This document shows positions 34,187 to 44,070 of a stretch of 64,000 nucleotides of DNA, one piece after another. The notes beneath the pieces were generated by a model. It was not told the DNA's origin and made no database searches. It saw only the letters and a program-made list of their open reading frames with translations. The stretch's first letter is position 1. The number at the start of each line of letters is the position of its first letter. The position numbers and the translations under genes are program-made. Origin of the DNA: Fragum whitleyi. Taxonomy: Eukaryota > Mollusca > Bivalvia > Cardiida > Cardiidae. Location of the stretch: assembly GCA_948146395.1 (NCBI GenBank), contig OX411549.1, positions 37,036,693 to 37,100,692 of the forward strand. Reading direction: 5' to 3'.

Positions 34187-34911
34187 TAGGGATGGGAACG
34201 AGTATTCGATTAATCAAGTACTCGATCGAACGTTCGATTATCTATTACCAATTTCACTAATCGATTAATCGGTTAAAAAAATGAAATCGTAGGAAATTCG
34301 TCTCCAATCTAATTCTTTCTCAAAATATCGATCTTTCATATGAAATGCTGTTCAGCTTAAGTAATGTATGCAACACCTGGTCGTCTGCCGATCGTCTAAT
34401 CCATTGATATTTTTCCGAATTTGCAATCAAGTGTCAGCTGTCAATGCTCTTGCTGACAAACAATACACGTCATCATGTAACTTTTCGCGCCTTCGACTTT
34501 TGGTACTCTGATCAGGGACGGTTCGATTTACTTGGATATTCAGATCAACGGGATGTTACATCGTCGTTCCAAAACCTTGTAACGCAATCTTATTGATGTT
34601 GTAGTTTCTTTGTCTTTCTCTACCGAAATTTATCTATCAAACTGATGAATATCGACTAGAAATATTACCGAGAAATAACACTCTCTAAGCATGCATTTTA
34701 CAATTTTCCGTTTCTTCAAATAAATTAGTATTCAAATGTCAATTCAACTGCTTCTTTGACCAAAGATATGCAGCAAATACCGTATATTTTAATGTTTGAA
34801 GATACAGAAATAATTATCAAAAGTCATCAATTCTATCCGAGTACTCGAGTACTCGATCGGGAAGGTGAGCGAGTAATCGATTAGTAAAATTGGTACTTGC
34901 TACCATCCCTA
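34187..34911. mobile_element. Non-autonomous hAT element with perfect 8-bp target duplication
   Basis: Ends TAGGGATGGGAACGAGTA and TACTTGCTACCATCCCTA are inverted repeats. Subterminal TCGATTA and GTACTCGA words recur in both orientations. Exact GTAATAAT lies on both sides (34179-34186 and 34912-34919), the 8-bp duplication expected of hAT. No transposase ORF in 725 bp. Confidence 0.93.
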
Positions 34912-34919
34912 GTAATAAT

Positions 34920-35991
34920 CAAATAATGTTATAGTAACGATTGCCGGCCGTAATATGTGAAAGGAATGACAAGTGAAAATTTTAGTAAGCAGTTTTTCGT
35001 GTAAAATTATACGTTGAATACGCTAGTCTCTTTGGAATAATTGTGTACGTGTCCAAATCACAATTTTAAAACCATTCTTATTGATAATTTCTATTGTCCA
35101 CAGACATTTAGTAGCTTTTATAACGACAGTACCATGACCATGGGTAGTAACGAATGTTTCCTCAAATATCAAAGAACGCGGAGAAGAATGGCATGGCGTG
35201 ATGGCGGCATAATCGGCGACATCTTATTTGTATTATAGGCTATTGAATTTATATGTGAATTTATCTTGTCTGACGAGTTCTTTCGTTAGATTTGCCCGAA
35301 TCCGACAAAAAATATTTCAATTTAAATTCGTTTACCTTTTTTTACAACACCTATTCTTCGTGGGCATTTTTTTTTTAAATGTTTACCTCTTTTAAATACA
35401 AGCTGTGTCATCACAAAAAATCTTTTCCGTTATATTTCTAAATAATCTTAGTCCTATATCAAAATATGCAATATCAAATAATATTGCATACTTTCCACCT
35501 GTTCAAATACATAGAAACAATATCGTGTTTAAATAAATGAACTACACTTAAGTACGAGTATCAATGATTGATAAAGGAACAATATGGCCTATAGGCCTTC
35601 TAGTGTATAGATAGAATTTATTCTTCAAAATTAATAAAATATGTTCATCTATTTCTACACGTCAATTCTTGTAGATTCAGATTCATTAGAAGTATTATCA
35701 TAATTTTCATTCAGCCTAAATTCTTAGAAAACAAACCCTCGTTTTCAAGAACTTAACATTTGGTATTAGTAAACACCACGGGGAATTGAAATGAACCCAG
35801 AAATTGGTAAAAATTGACATTGTGTTCATTTCAGTTTGAGATTAAAGTTGCAAGCGTCTTTACTAGCTTTCGGATCTGCCACCTAACTTAATGGTGATTC
35901 TTTTACTTTTTCTAAGTTGCACAGAATTATTGCGAACAGTACATTGATACAATGTGACTTCTAACCATTCTGAAAACTGAAAGTAAAACAT
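34920..35991. other. Intron stretch, nothing recognised
   Basis: A 65-codon + ORF (35041-35238) and a TCCACAG word at about 35097 were checked as a possible exon, but no donor or family motif supports it. Confidence 0.4.
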
Positions 35992-36182
35992 TTGATTTGT
36001 TTGTTTGAGTATGGTCTAATGCCGCATTCAACAATCTTTCGGTAATATCATAGCGTCTGGAGCACCTAAAAATGGATTCCTGGTATTTCTTAACCAGTAC
36101 TACCATTACATCCTTTCTTAGCCTCCAGCTGCCATCTCACATTGGTCGGCGATTGTCAACCAATTGGTGAAAGACAAATAAC
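35992..36182 (-). mobile_element. SINE fragment, head missing
   Basis: A (CAAA)n-type tail, then on the - strand the common 3' half: GGTGCTCCAGACGCTATG, TTGTTGAATGCGGCATTA. It stops near 36182 before the tRNA-like head. Confidence 0.7.
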
Positions 36183-36472
36183 GATTGATTTGAAATCAAA
36201 TGTTTTTATTGTAACGATAAATGCCACATTGTTTGTATTTTGGTCACTCTAATTTGGAAAAGAGTCCCCCCAGTTTACTCGTGTGGTGTTAACATAATGT
36301 TTAGATATGTAAATGTGCAATTTAAGTGTGCAAGACTGATTTCACTGACATGGTGAAAGACGTTGATTTTCGAGTTCGAAAAAAAAAGTACATATTTTGT
36401 GTGTCTTGGATGCCAAAATAAAATACAGAACAATAAACACGTGTTGAATTGAAAAAAAATAAATAGATAAAT

Positions 36473-36545
36473 AATGTCGGTTGGGATTCGAAACCCTTAT
36501 CTGCATCATGGAATGCAATGGTTGTTACCACTAGACCATTCCGCC
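36473..36545 (-). mobile_element. tRNA-like sequence (SINE head or tRNA pseudogene)
   Basis: On the - strand GCGGCGGAATGGTCTAGTGG looks like a tRNA 5' part with an A-box, and GGGTTTCGAATCCC is a B-box-like T-arm with one extra base. No matching acceptor 3' strand is seen, so a functional tRNA is unlikely. Confidence 0.45.
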
Positions 36546-36627
36546 GCTAGTCAAAGGGATAATTTTTTTAAAGATAAAAAAAAAAAATGTACTGTGCTAA
36601 TATTAGTACATAAGATACCGTCTTTTT

Positions 36628-37421
36628 ATGCCCCCGCATCGAAAGATGGGGGGCATATTGTTTTACCGTTGTCCGTCTGTCCGTCTGTCTGTCCACCCGT
36701 CCGTCCGTCTGTCTGTCTGTCTGCATAAGTTAACCAAAAAACTTAACATTGCCAATATCTTCAAGCCTATTCAAGATACAAGGCTAATATTTGGCATGAT
36801 GATAGATCTCAATGATCCGCATCCGCTGGTACCAAAGTCAAGGTCATGCGAGAAGGTCAAGGTCATCTGTCAAGGTCAAATAACTCAAAAAGTTAACCAA
36901 AAAACTTAACATTGCCAATATCTTCAAGCCTATTCAAAATACAAGGCTAATATTTTGCATGATGATAGATCTCAATGATCTGCATCCGCTGGTACCAAAG
37001 TCTAGGTCATGTGACAAGGTCAAGGTCATCTGTCTAGGTCAAATAACTCAAAAAGTTAACCAAAAAACTTAACATTGCCAATATCTTCAAGCCTATTCAA
37101 GATACAAGGCTAATATTTGGCATGATGATATATCTCAATGATCCACATCCACTGGTACCAAAGCCAAGGTCATGCAAGAAGGTCAAGGTCATCTGTCAAG
37201 GTCAAATAACTCAAAAAGTTAACCAAAAAACTTAACATTGCCAATATCTTCAAGCTTATTCAAGATACAAGGCTCATATTTGGCATGATGATAGATCTCA
37301 ATGATCCGCATCTGCTGGTACCAAAGTCAAGGTCATGTGACAAGGTCAAGGTCATCTGTCAAGGTCAAACTTTGAAAAAAATGCTGTTACAGGGGCATTC
37401 GTGTTTCACCAACACATCTTG
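36628..37421 (+). mobile_element. Complete HINE-like element, family B, with TCAAGGTCA-rich array
   Basis: 5' hairpin ATGCCCCCGCATCG...GATGGGGGGCAT, then GTCCGTCTGTCCGTC. About four 163-bp units follow, with AGTTAACCAAAAAACTTAAC and usually three TCAAGGTCA-like words each. The 3' end is CAGGGGCAT (inverse of the 5' end), hairpin GTGTTTCACCAACAC and ATCTTG. Confidence 0.9.
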
Positions 37422-37812
37422 TTTCGCATAAAATACAAAACTTTAATTCATCTCGCACGTTTCTTAATCCTTAAAATCATTTTAAGATGTAATTACATGA
37501 AAACTTTCCCAAATTTTGCAGTTAAAGCCTGGGTTTAACTGGGTTTTTGGTCAATGACATTTGCAGACCGACCGGCAACCGTCTGACCGACCTGTTAAAC
37601 CGTGAACAGATCAAAGGAGTGAAAGAAATAAAAAAAAATCACTAATTAATGCTCTTTTATGATTTTTAAACGAAAGCTGAAAACACTAAACTTGAACTTA
37701 GTCTGTGGCTGTAAAATTCCTGTTGTTTTTCACATCAATGATTGCGTCCGCTGAATTGTATACATTGGCAACAAGCCCGTTTGTACATTGGAAGATTCGT
37801 ACCTTTCAATTA
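37422..37812. other. Short stretch, nothing recognised
   Basis: No supported feature. Confidence 0.45.
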
Positions 37813-38696
37813 CAGTCAATCTTGTCTTAAACGACCACTCAAGGGACATCATAAAAATGGTCGCTTAATAAAATGATCGCTGAATACAAAACATTGAAAT
37901 ACAAATTCTCAGAAGTTCGGAACTCGAAGACACCCCCACCCCCATTATTTTCCATAAAAATATTTCAAAAGTTTTTGCAGCTGAGAGAAAGTGATATTAC
38001 TTTTACACAATCATTAACAAATTGTAACTCATTAAAGCTAGGCCATTTATTTTTTGCATCACCTACAAAAGATCGCGAGTCTACTGATTTGTTTACATGT
38101 TCAATGTTGACTTGACCTACATTTACGTACATGTTTGATTCGTATTTATGTTTCACTTTTAATCGAACGAGAAATTGGTAATTATTCAACTCATCATTCA
38201 AATCAGATGAAAGAATATTTTAATGTTTCTGACGTGTTTTTAACACACTTGCAGCTTTTTAAATGACATAGATACTCAAGAGAAAAATTAAATGATATAA
38301 ATTACAGATGTTATAGATTGCCGCTGAAAATCAAACGGGAGTACTTTAAAGCTTTCAATCCAGAATTTCTATTGACAGTTTCATTTTATCTTCCGGCGAG
38401 AAAGTGTGAAAAATACAGGATTATCAACAATTAATTAGTTTGTATTGTCATGCTAGTATTTATCAATGATATTCACATGTTTATGACAGGTTATGAATTG
38501 AGATATCATTTGATGGTCGCTTAATACACTGTCAAATAGACGAAATAGACCCAAAAATGTCAGCGACCAGTCGCGTTGGACGAAAGTCGCTTAATAGATC
38601 AACAATTTATAGTAAAAGCCTACGGGAGGACCTCAAAGTGGTCGCTTAACAGAAAAGGTCGCTGAATACACGTGGTCGCTCAAGCAATATTGACTG
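37813..38696. mobile_element. TA-flanked MITE, Tc1/mariner-pogo-like ends
   Basis: CAGTCAATCTTGTCTTAAACG and its inverse (GCTCAAGCAATATTGACTG) form terminal inverted repeats beginning CAGTCAAT. TA flanks both ends (37811-37812 and 38697-38698). Subterminal GGTCGCTTAAT and GGTCGCTGAATAC words repeat several times near both ends. 884 bp with no transposase ORF. Confidence 0.85.
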
Positions 38697-39228
38697 TAGT
38701 TTCCTTTATCTAAGGCAATTTTTTTTTTTTTTAAGAAATCTATTATATTTTTGGTTGCTTACTGTTATGGATTAATAGGGTAAACGTTTTAACTTTTTTA
38801 AAGAAAGATTTCAGCCAATACACCATAAGGCTTATCAGACAAGATAGGTGTTTCTGATAAATGCCGAAGTATGGTTGTCGCATGATCCATGTATTTTTTA
38901 AAATTTGACATGAACGTGTGCGAGGGTCAAGTGAATGAAGCTATTGTTCAAATTGCGCTTGCTTGTAGAATCGACCATCGTCAAGCGTTGAATGGGCGTT
39001 CACGCGTCTATGCTTATTTCATAATCTTAACAGGCTGAAAATGGCGATATTTTGCTATTTTCCGGAAACTCGACCATTTGATAAGGTCATATTTCTAGTC
39101 TAGAAATGGTCTTAATGTTCAAAAATGGTTATATCTCATAGTTTAAAGTTGAAATTCACCAAAAAATATTAAAATGTCTGTTTCTGTCTAATTTTGATAT
39201 ATTCAAAATTTTTGGGTGGAATATAGGG
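38697..39228. other. Interior of the 9.3-kb transposon, right side
   Basis: Unique-looking sequence leading to the right inverted end; no ORF supported. Confidence 0.4.
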
Positions 39229-39341
39229 GTTAGTGAACCAAGCTCTTTAAAAAATCAAATTGCAATAGGATGAAGCCTGTTGACAAGTTATGAGTTGACT
39301 TACTCAGGTGAGCGATATAGGACCATCATGGTCCTCTTATT

Positions 39342-41889
39342 AGCTCACCTGAGCACGAAGTGCTCAAGGTGAGCTATTGTGATCGTAGATTGTCCGTCGT
39401 CCGTCGTCAGTCGTGCGTCATGCTTCGTCCGTCGTCCGTTGTCCACAATTTCTTTAAACATCTTCTCCTCCTAAGCAAGTGGGCCAATCTTGATGAAACT
39501 TGGCAGGGATGTTCCTTGGGTCAAGCTCTACCAAAGTTGTTCAAATAAATGAAATCCACCCTTAACTTTCCTTTTACCCTTAACAAAAAGGGTGAAAATA
39601 TGAAAATCTTTCAAAATCTTCTTCTCTGAAACCAGAAGGCAGACAGCTTTCATATTTGGTATGAAGCATCATCTAGTGGACCTCAACCAAGTTTGTTCAT
39701 ATCAAGACCCTGGGGTCATATTTGGGCTTTGCCCGGGCCCAACCCTTTTTACATAGAATCAAAGAGCGAAAATCTTTAAAAATCCTCTTCTCTGAAACCA
39801 GATGGCAGACAGCTTTCATATTTGGTATGTAGCATCACCTAGTGGGCCTCTACCAAGTTTGTTCATATCAAGACCCTTGGGTCATATTTGGGCTTTGCAC
39901 GGGTGCATCCCTTTATCTCTTATGAGCATGAAGGGTAAAAAAATGAAAATCTTCAAAAATCTTCTTCTATGAAACCAGAAGGCAGACAGCTTTCATATTT
40001 GGTGTGTAGCATCATCTAGTAGACCTCTACCAAGTTTGTTCATATCAAGACCCTAGGATCATGTTTTGGCTCCACCCGGGCGCAACCCTTTTTAGCTCGC
40101 CCGGGACGAAAGTCTCGGAAGAGCTATTGTCATACCCTCGGATGTCGGTGTCGGCGTCAGCGTCGGTGTCGGCGTCCGCATTAGGTTAAAGTTTTTTATT
40201 TCTATCAATATTTATCCTAGAGGCTTTATTTTTTACAGAAACACTCATTAGGGTATAGGCTTTCATTTGAGACCAACATCCATGTAGAAATGACCTTTAG
40301 ACTGTGACCTTGACCCTTTCAAAAAAACTTTAACCAAAAACTTTAACCAAAAACTTTAACCATAAAAACTTTAACCTTGCTTATATTTTCTGTAAGCTTT
40401 AAACTAGAGACATCATTACTTCATATGCACACTCATTAGGTGATAGGCTTTCACCATAGACAAAGGTCCTTGACAATTTGACCTTGACCTTGACCCTTTG
40501 TGGACTTAGAAAAACTTTAACCAAAAAACTTTAACCAAAAACTTTAACCTTGCATATATTTTTTTAATGCTCTAACCTAGGGACATCATAGCTTCATATA
40601 TATACTCACCAGGTGATAGGCTTTCACCAGAGACCAAGGTCCTTCTCAATTTGACCTTGACCTTTACCATTTGTGGACTTAGAAAAACTTTAACTGAAAA
40701 CTTTAACCAAAAACTTTAACCTTGCTTATTATTTTCTGAATGCTTTAACCTAGGGACATCATTACTTCATATACATACTCATTAGGTGATAGGCTTTTGT
40801 GAGAGATCAAGGTCCTTGATAATTTGACCTTGACCTTTTATGAACTTTGAAATACTTTAACCGAAATTCTTTTACCAAAAACTTTAACCTTGCTTATATT
40901 TTCTGAATGCTTTAACCTAGGGACATCATTACTTCATATACATAGTCACCAGATGAAAGGCTTTCACCAGAAACCAAGGGCCTTGACAATTTTACCTTGA
41001 CCTTGACCTTTTATGGACTTGGAAAAACTTAAACTGAAAAACTTTAACCAAAAATTTAACCTTGCTTATATTTTCTAAATGCTTTACTCAGGGACAGTAT
41101 TACTTCATACACATACTCACTAGGTGATAGGCTTCTACAGAGAACAAGGTCCTTCACAATTTGACCTTGATCTTGACCTTTTGTGGACTTAGAAAAATTT
41201 TAAAGAAAAACTTCATGTTTGATACAAAGAAATTCCATTGGTAACCTCATCTGCTTGTAGGCTTTCACTTTACCCTAACCTTATACATGCAATTAAAACA
41301 AAAAAGTTTTTATATTTCTTAATTACTAAGCAGCTGTTTGGGCGAGCTACGTTGTCCGCGGACAACTCTTGTTACATAGAATCAAAGAGCGAAAATCTTT
41401 TAAAATCTTCTTAAATTGAAACCAGAGGGCACACTGCTTTCATTTTGGTATGTAGTATCATCTAGTGGGCCCCTACCAAGTTTGTTCATATCAAGACCCT
41501 TGGGTCATATTTGGGGTCCACCCGGGCGCATCCCTTTAGCTCATCTGAGCACGAAGGGTGAAAATAGGAAAACCTTCAAAAATCTTCTTCTATGAAACTA
41601 GAAGGCAGACAGCTTTCATATTTGGTGTGTAGCATCATCTAGTAGACCTCTACCAAGTTTGTTCATATCAAGACCCTTGGTTCATATTTGGGGTCCACCC
41701 GGGTGCATCCCTTTTTACATAGAATCAAAGAGCAAAAAGGCATATCTCTCTTGCTCTTTGCTGAAAGCGTTCCATGGTAGTGATCTTAGGCAATTATCTT
41801 CTTTTTGACATCTGCCTATCTAATTAATGTGATGTCCCAAGGGTCAAAGAGACTCAGGTGAGCGATCTAGGACCATCTTGGTCCTCTTG
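39342..41889 (+). mobile_element. HINE-like element, family A2, ending at the exon 2 splice acceptor
   Basis: 5' hairpin AGCTCACCTGAGCACGAAG then GTCCGTCGTCCGTCGTC. A2 units run to about 40093 and again from 41372, split by a family G element. The 3' end is CTCAGGTGAGCGATCTAGG, ACCATCTTGGTCC and CTCTTG at 41889. TTTTTCAG, the exon 2 acceptor, follows directly, so the element's pyrimidine-rich 3' end lies in the acceptor region. Confidence 0.92.
40094..41371 (+). mobile_element. Complete HINE-like element, family G, nested in A2
   Basis: Starts AGCTCGCCCGGGACG after TTTTT, then TCGGTGTCGGCGTC words. About six units of roughly 170-180 bp follow, with TGACCTTGACC, AACTTTAACC and GATAGGCTTTCACC. 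It ends GGGCGAGCT (inverse of the start), the hairpin TTGTCCGCGGACAA and CTCTTG. The host word CCCTTTTTACATAGAATC is split and regains two extra T. Confidence 0.9.
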
Positions 41890-41897
41890 TTTTTCAG

Positions 41898-42095
41898 TTG
41901 TGGCCGACAGACTAAGAAGAAAATTGGATAGCAAGCAGGAAAGTGTTTATGCTGTACAATTGGCACATCATCTACTGAAACCATTGTCTAAGTGTGAGGT
42001 TTATAAGATTGATCATCATACAAAAACCCAACTTGAAGAATGTGCATGTTGTCATGATCCAATAGATGGAGGCGAGTACACTGATACAAGCATGG
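41898..42095 (+). CDS. Unrecognised host gene, coding exon 2
   Basis: Acceptor TTTTTCAG (AG at 41896-41897) and donor GTAAGG (GT at 42096-42097). The frame is open across 198 bp. Its first two bases complete the Val codon left by exon 1, and it leaves G in phase 1 for exon 3. It encodes residues about 107-172 if the start is 19828. A basic helix-like start (VADRLRRKLDSKQE) is followed by a Leu/His-rich stretch and a small cysteine cluster, LEECACCHDPID, whose CxCCH could bind metal but matches no motif I can name. A HINE element ends eight bases before the exon. Intron 1 is 21.75 kb, almost all repeats, so a missed small exon cannot be excluded. Confidence 0.82.
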
Positions 42096-42242
42096 GTAAG
42101 GCCAATCATACATCTTTTTAAGTCCTACATTAATATTTTGAAAGAGAAGGAGGAGGCTCTGAAAGGACTTTGTGGGGAGAGAAAAGGTTAGAATCATCAT
42201 AGTACTCTTGTCCTTTTTAAAATAATGTTCAGAATTTATCTC
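42096..42242. other. Start of intron 2
   Basis: Begins GTAAGG; no further features before the SINE. Confidence 0.5.
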
Positions 42243-42815
42243 TGAAAGGAGCTGCTGTTCACAGTGAAGTCAGTGGTAGTGCATCAGACTATCATTCAAA
42301 AGATCCTGGGTTTGATTCCTGATGGGGGCACTCATTCTTTCCATCTATTTGGCTTCCACTAATGGGTTGAAAATCGTAGATCTATGTGGAATAGCAGCTG
42401 GAGGCTACAAAAGGGTGTAATGGTAGTACTGGTGTGGAATCAAATGACACATGGATCAACACTACACCAGTTCTTGGGCCTGAGACCTGTGGTTTTTAAG
42501 GACTGGTATAAGTTACCATGTTGCAGATCCTTTAGGCATGTAGATAATGGGCATATCATTTCATCAATCCTGTTTTGAAAAATTGTTTTCTTTCCAATAC
42601 TCATTTATTTCTTATACCATTTGAAAACCAGTGTGGAAAAATAATAAATTGCTTGCCACAAGCAATTTCTTCTTTTCCGACACTGTTTTCCACACATTTT
42701 ACACCATAAATGGCAAAAAGTAGTTAGTGTCAAGCCCTAATTGTAAGGTGCTCCAGCTGAGTTGATATAACTGAAAAATTGTTGAAAGTGGTGTAAAACC
42801 CCATTAAAAAAAAAC
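42243..42815 (+). mobile_element. SINE split by about 290 bp of other sequence
   Basis: Head and body (B-box-like GGGTTTGATTCCTG at 42310, GTGTAATGGTAGTACTGG at about 42420) and tail (AATTGTTGAAAGTGGTGTAAAACC at 42777, then A-rich) belong to the common SINE family. The segment 42450-42732 between them is foreign and contains the hairpin module at 42630-42691. Confidence 0.75.
42630..42691. repeat. Nested hairpin module
   Basis: TGTGGAAAA...TTTTCCACA outside and AAATTGCTTGCC/ACAAGCAATTT inside. The same two-layer hairpin occurs at 57889-57936 inside a hAT MITE, and one arm occurs near 12222. Confidence 0.8.
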
Positions 42816-43315
42816 AAGACAAATTCAGTATTTATTCAAATAATCATCCATATTCTAATCATCGCCCATCCTCTAAAACACCGCCCAAAATCGGCCATTT
42901 GAAGACCGATTTTCGGAAAAAGTAGACAACTCTAATAATTACCCATCCCTTGATTTGAGAAAAATGCTCAGACAATCTCGAATGTAATCTTCCCAATTCT
43001 TAGTTTAACATTCATGCAACATCTTCTCAAAAAATTTGATGGTTCAATGATTTAGATAAACTGTGGTCATTTACAAGATTTTATGAAGATGGGGAAAGGC
43101 TTGTATCCTTATGTAAGGGATGGTCATGACTTTATAATTTACTCAGATTTTTATAACTTTGCATCTATGTTTTATAGTTTTAAACACTAGTTATCAAAAG
43201 AATTTTCTGAATCGGATGTTAAAGAACGCGCATATGATTTCAGGTCAGTTGTCACCAAGACCTTTTAAGCTCAGACTGATGGAAAAATGAATACTTTTTT
43301 ATCCAAAACATGGTT
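42816..43315. other. Intron stretch, nothing firm
   Basis: CTCTAATAATTACCCATCCC near 42930 and TAATCATCGCCCATCC near 42856 resemble 55530-55550; this may be an old repeat end. No gene. Confidence 0.4.
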
Positions 43316-43330
43316 ACTATCTTTTTATCC

Positions 43331-43550
43331 GATCCCCGACGGCGGCACTCATTCTTTCCGACTATTTGTCTCTCACCAATTGGTCGATAATCGTAGACCT
43401 ATGTGAGATAGCAGCTGGAGGTTAGGAAAGGATGTAATTGTAGTACTGGCGTGAGAAATACCAGGAATCCATTGTTAGGTGCTCCAGCCGCCGCGATATA
43501 ACTGAAATAATGTTGAAAGCGGCGTTAAACCCTATTCAATCAATCAATCA
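43331..43550 (+). mobile_element. 5'-truncated SINE with perfect 15-bp target duplication
   Basis: Begins inside the tRNA-like head at GATCCCCGACGGCGGC and continues to the normal tail TTGAAAGCGGCGTTAAACCC and (TCAA)n. ACTATCTTTTTATCC lies exactly on both sides (43316-43330 and 43551-43565). The truncation therefore happened at insertion, as for LINE-driven retroposition. Confidence 0.95.
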
Positions 43551-43565
43551 ACTATCTTTTTATCC

Positions 43566-44070
43566 AAAACTTTAATATTCTTTAGAAACAATTGAATAGA
43601 AAGACTTTACCGTTTTTCAATGTTAATAAATCGGAGTAGCAATCTGGTCATTAAATGCAAAATAAAAGACACAGACGCCTATTTTTGGAAGTGTTTCCAG
43701 AGCTTGCATGGGCCTAATATTTGTCCTGGGAGATGTTAAACCCTTTTAAAATTATTATTTAGCCATCTCTTTTTAGCTTTGTTACAGATATTAAATTGAG
43801 GAAAATGGGAATCTAAATTTTATTTATTCAACAGGTAGGCTATACATTTGCGCATAATTTCCTTTTACAGCTTAAATCATTTCTTGTCGCTTCCCGAAAA
43901 ATTATACGAGAAGCAAACAATTGATTGAATTAAATTGCTTAATGTATATTAAATTAAATGCATTCAACAGCTATGATCAGATTTAGTCACAATTCTTTGC
44001 AGTCATGACATCGGTATGCAGTTTTTTTCATTCTTCGAAAACGAAGAATAATATTGAATAGAACTTCATA
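43566..44070. other. Intron stretch, nothing recognised
   Basis: AT-rich; ATTCTTCG...CGAAGAAT at about 44030 is a small palindrome only. Confidence 0.45.

Larger units (their letters stand above)
29977..39248. mobile_element. 9.3-kb composite TIR transposon inside an A3 HINE
   Basis: GGGCTTGGTTCACTAAC at 29977 and its inverse GTTAGTGAACCAAGCTC at about 39229-39245 share 15 exact terminal bases. The A3 host reads continuously across the insertion. No transposase ORF remains. The interior has been filled by A3 (30381-31752), A2 (32629-33896), a hAT MITE, a SINE piece, HINE-B and a TA-flanked MITE. The superfamily is unknown, and the target duplication is ambiguous in A-rich flanks. Confidence 0.75.
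29186..39339 (+). mobile_element. HINE-like element, family A3, split by a 9.3-kb transposon
   Basis: The left part (29186-29973) is a 5'-truncated array of about 170-bp A3 units with AAACTTGGCAAGAATGTTCC and GTTGCCATGGTAAC. It breaks off at TTAACAAAAA. It resumes at 39249 with AAAAATCAAATTGCAATAGG, a word found intact in the sister A3 copy at about 31600. It ends CTCAGGTGAGCGATATAGG, the hairpin ACCATCATGGTCC and CTCTTA. The next element starts three bases later. Confidence 0.85.

Noticed and set aside
35041..35238. Possible exon after TCCACAG at about 35097
   Set aside because: No plausible donor, and the frame is not compatible with a phase-1 insertion between exons 1 and 2.
36473..36545. 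Functional tRNA gene on the - strand
   Set aside because: Extra base in the T-arm and no pairing acceptor 3' strand.
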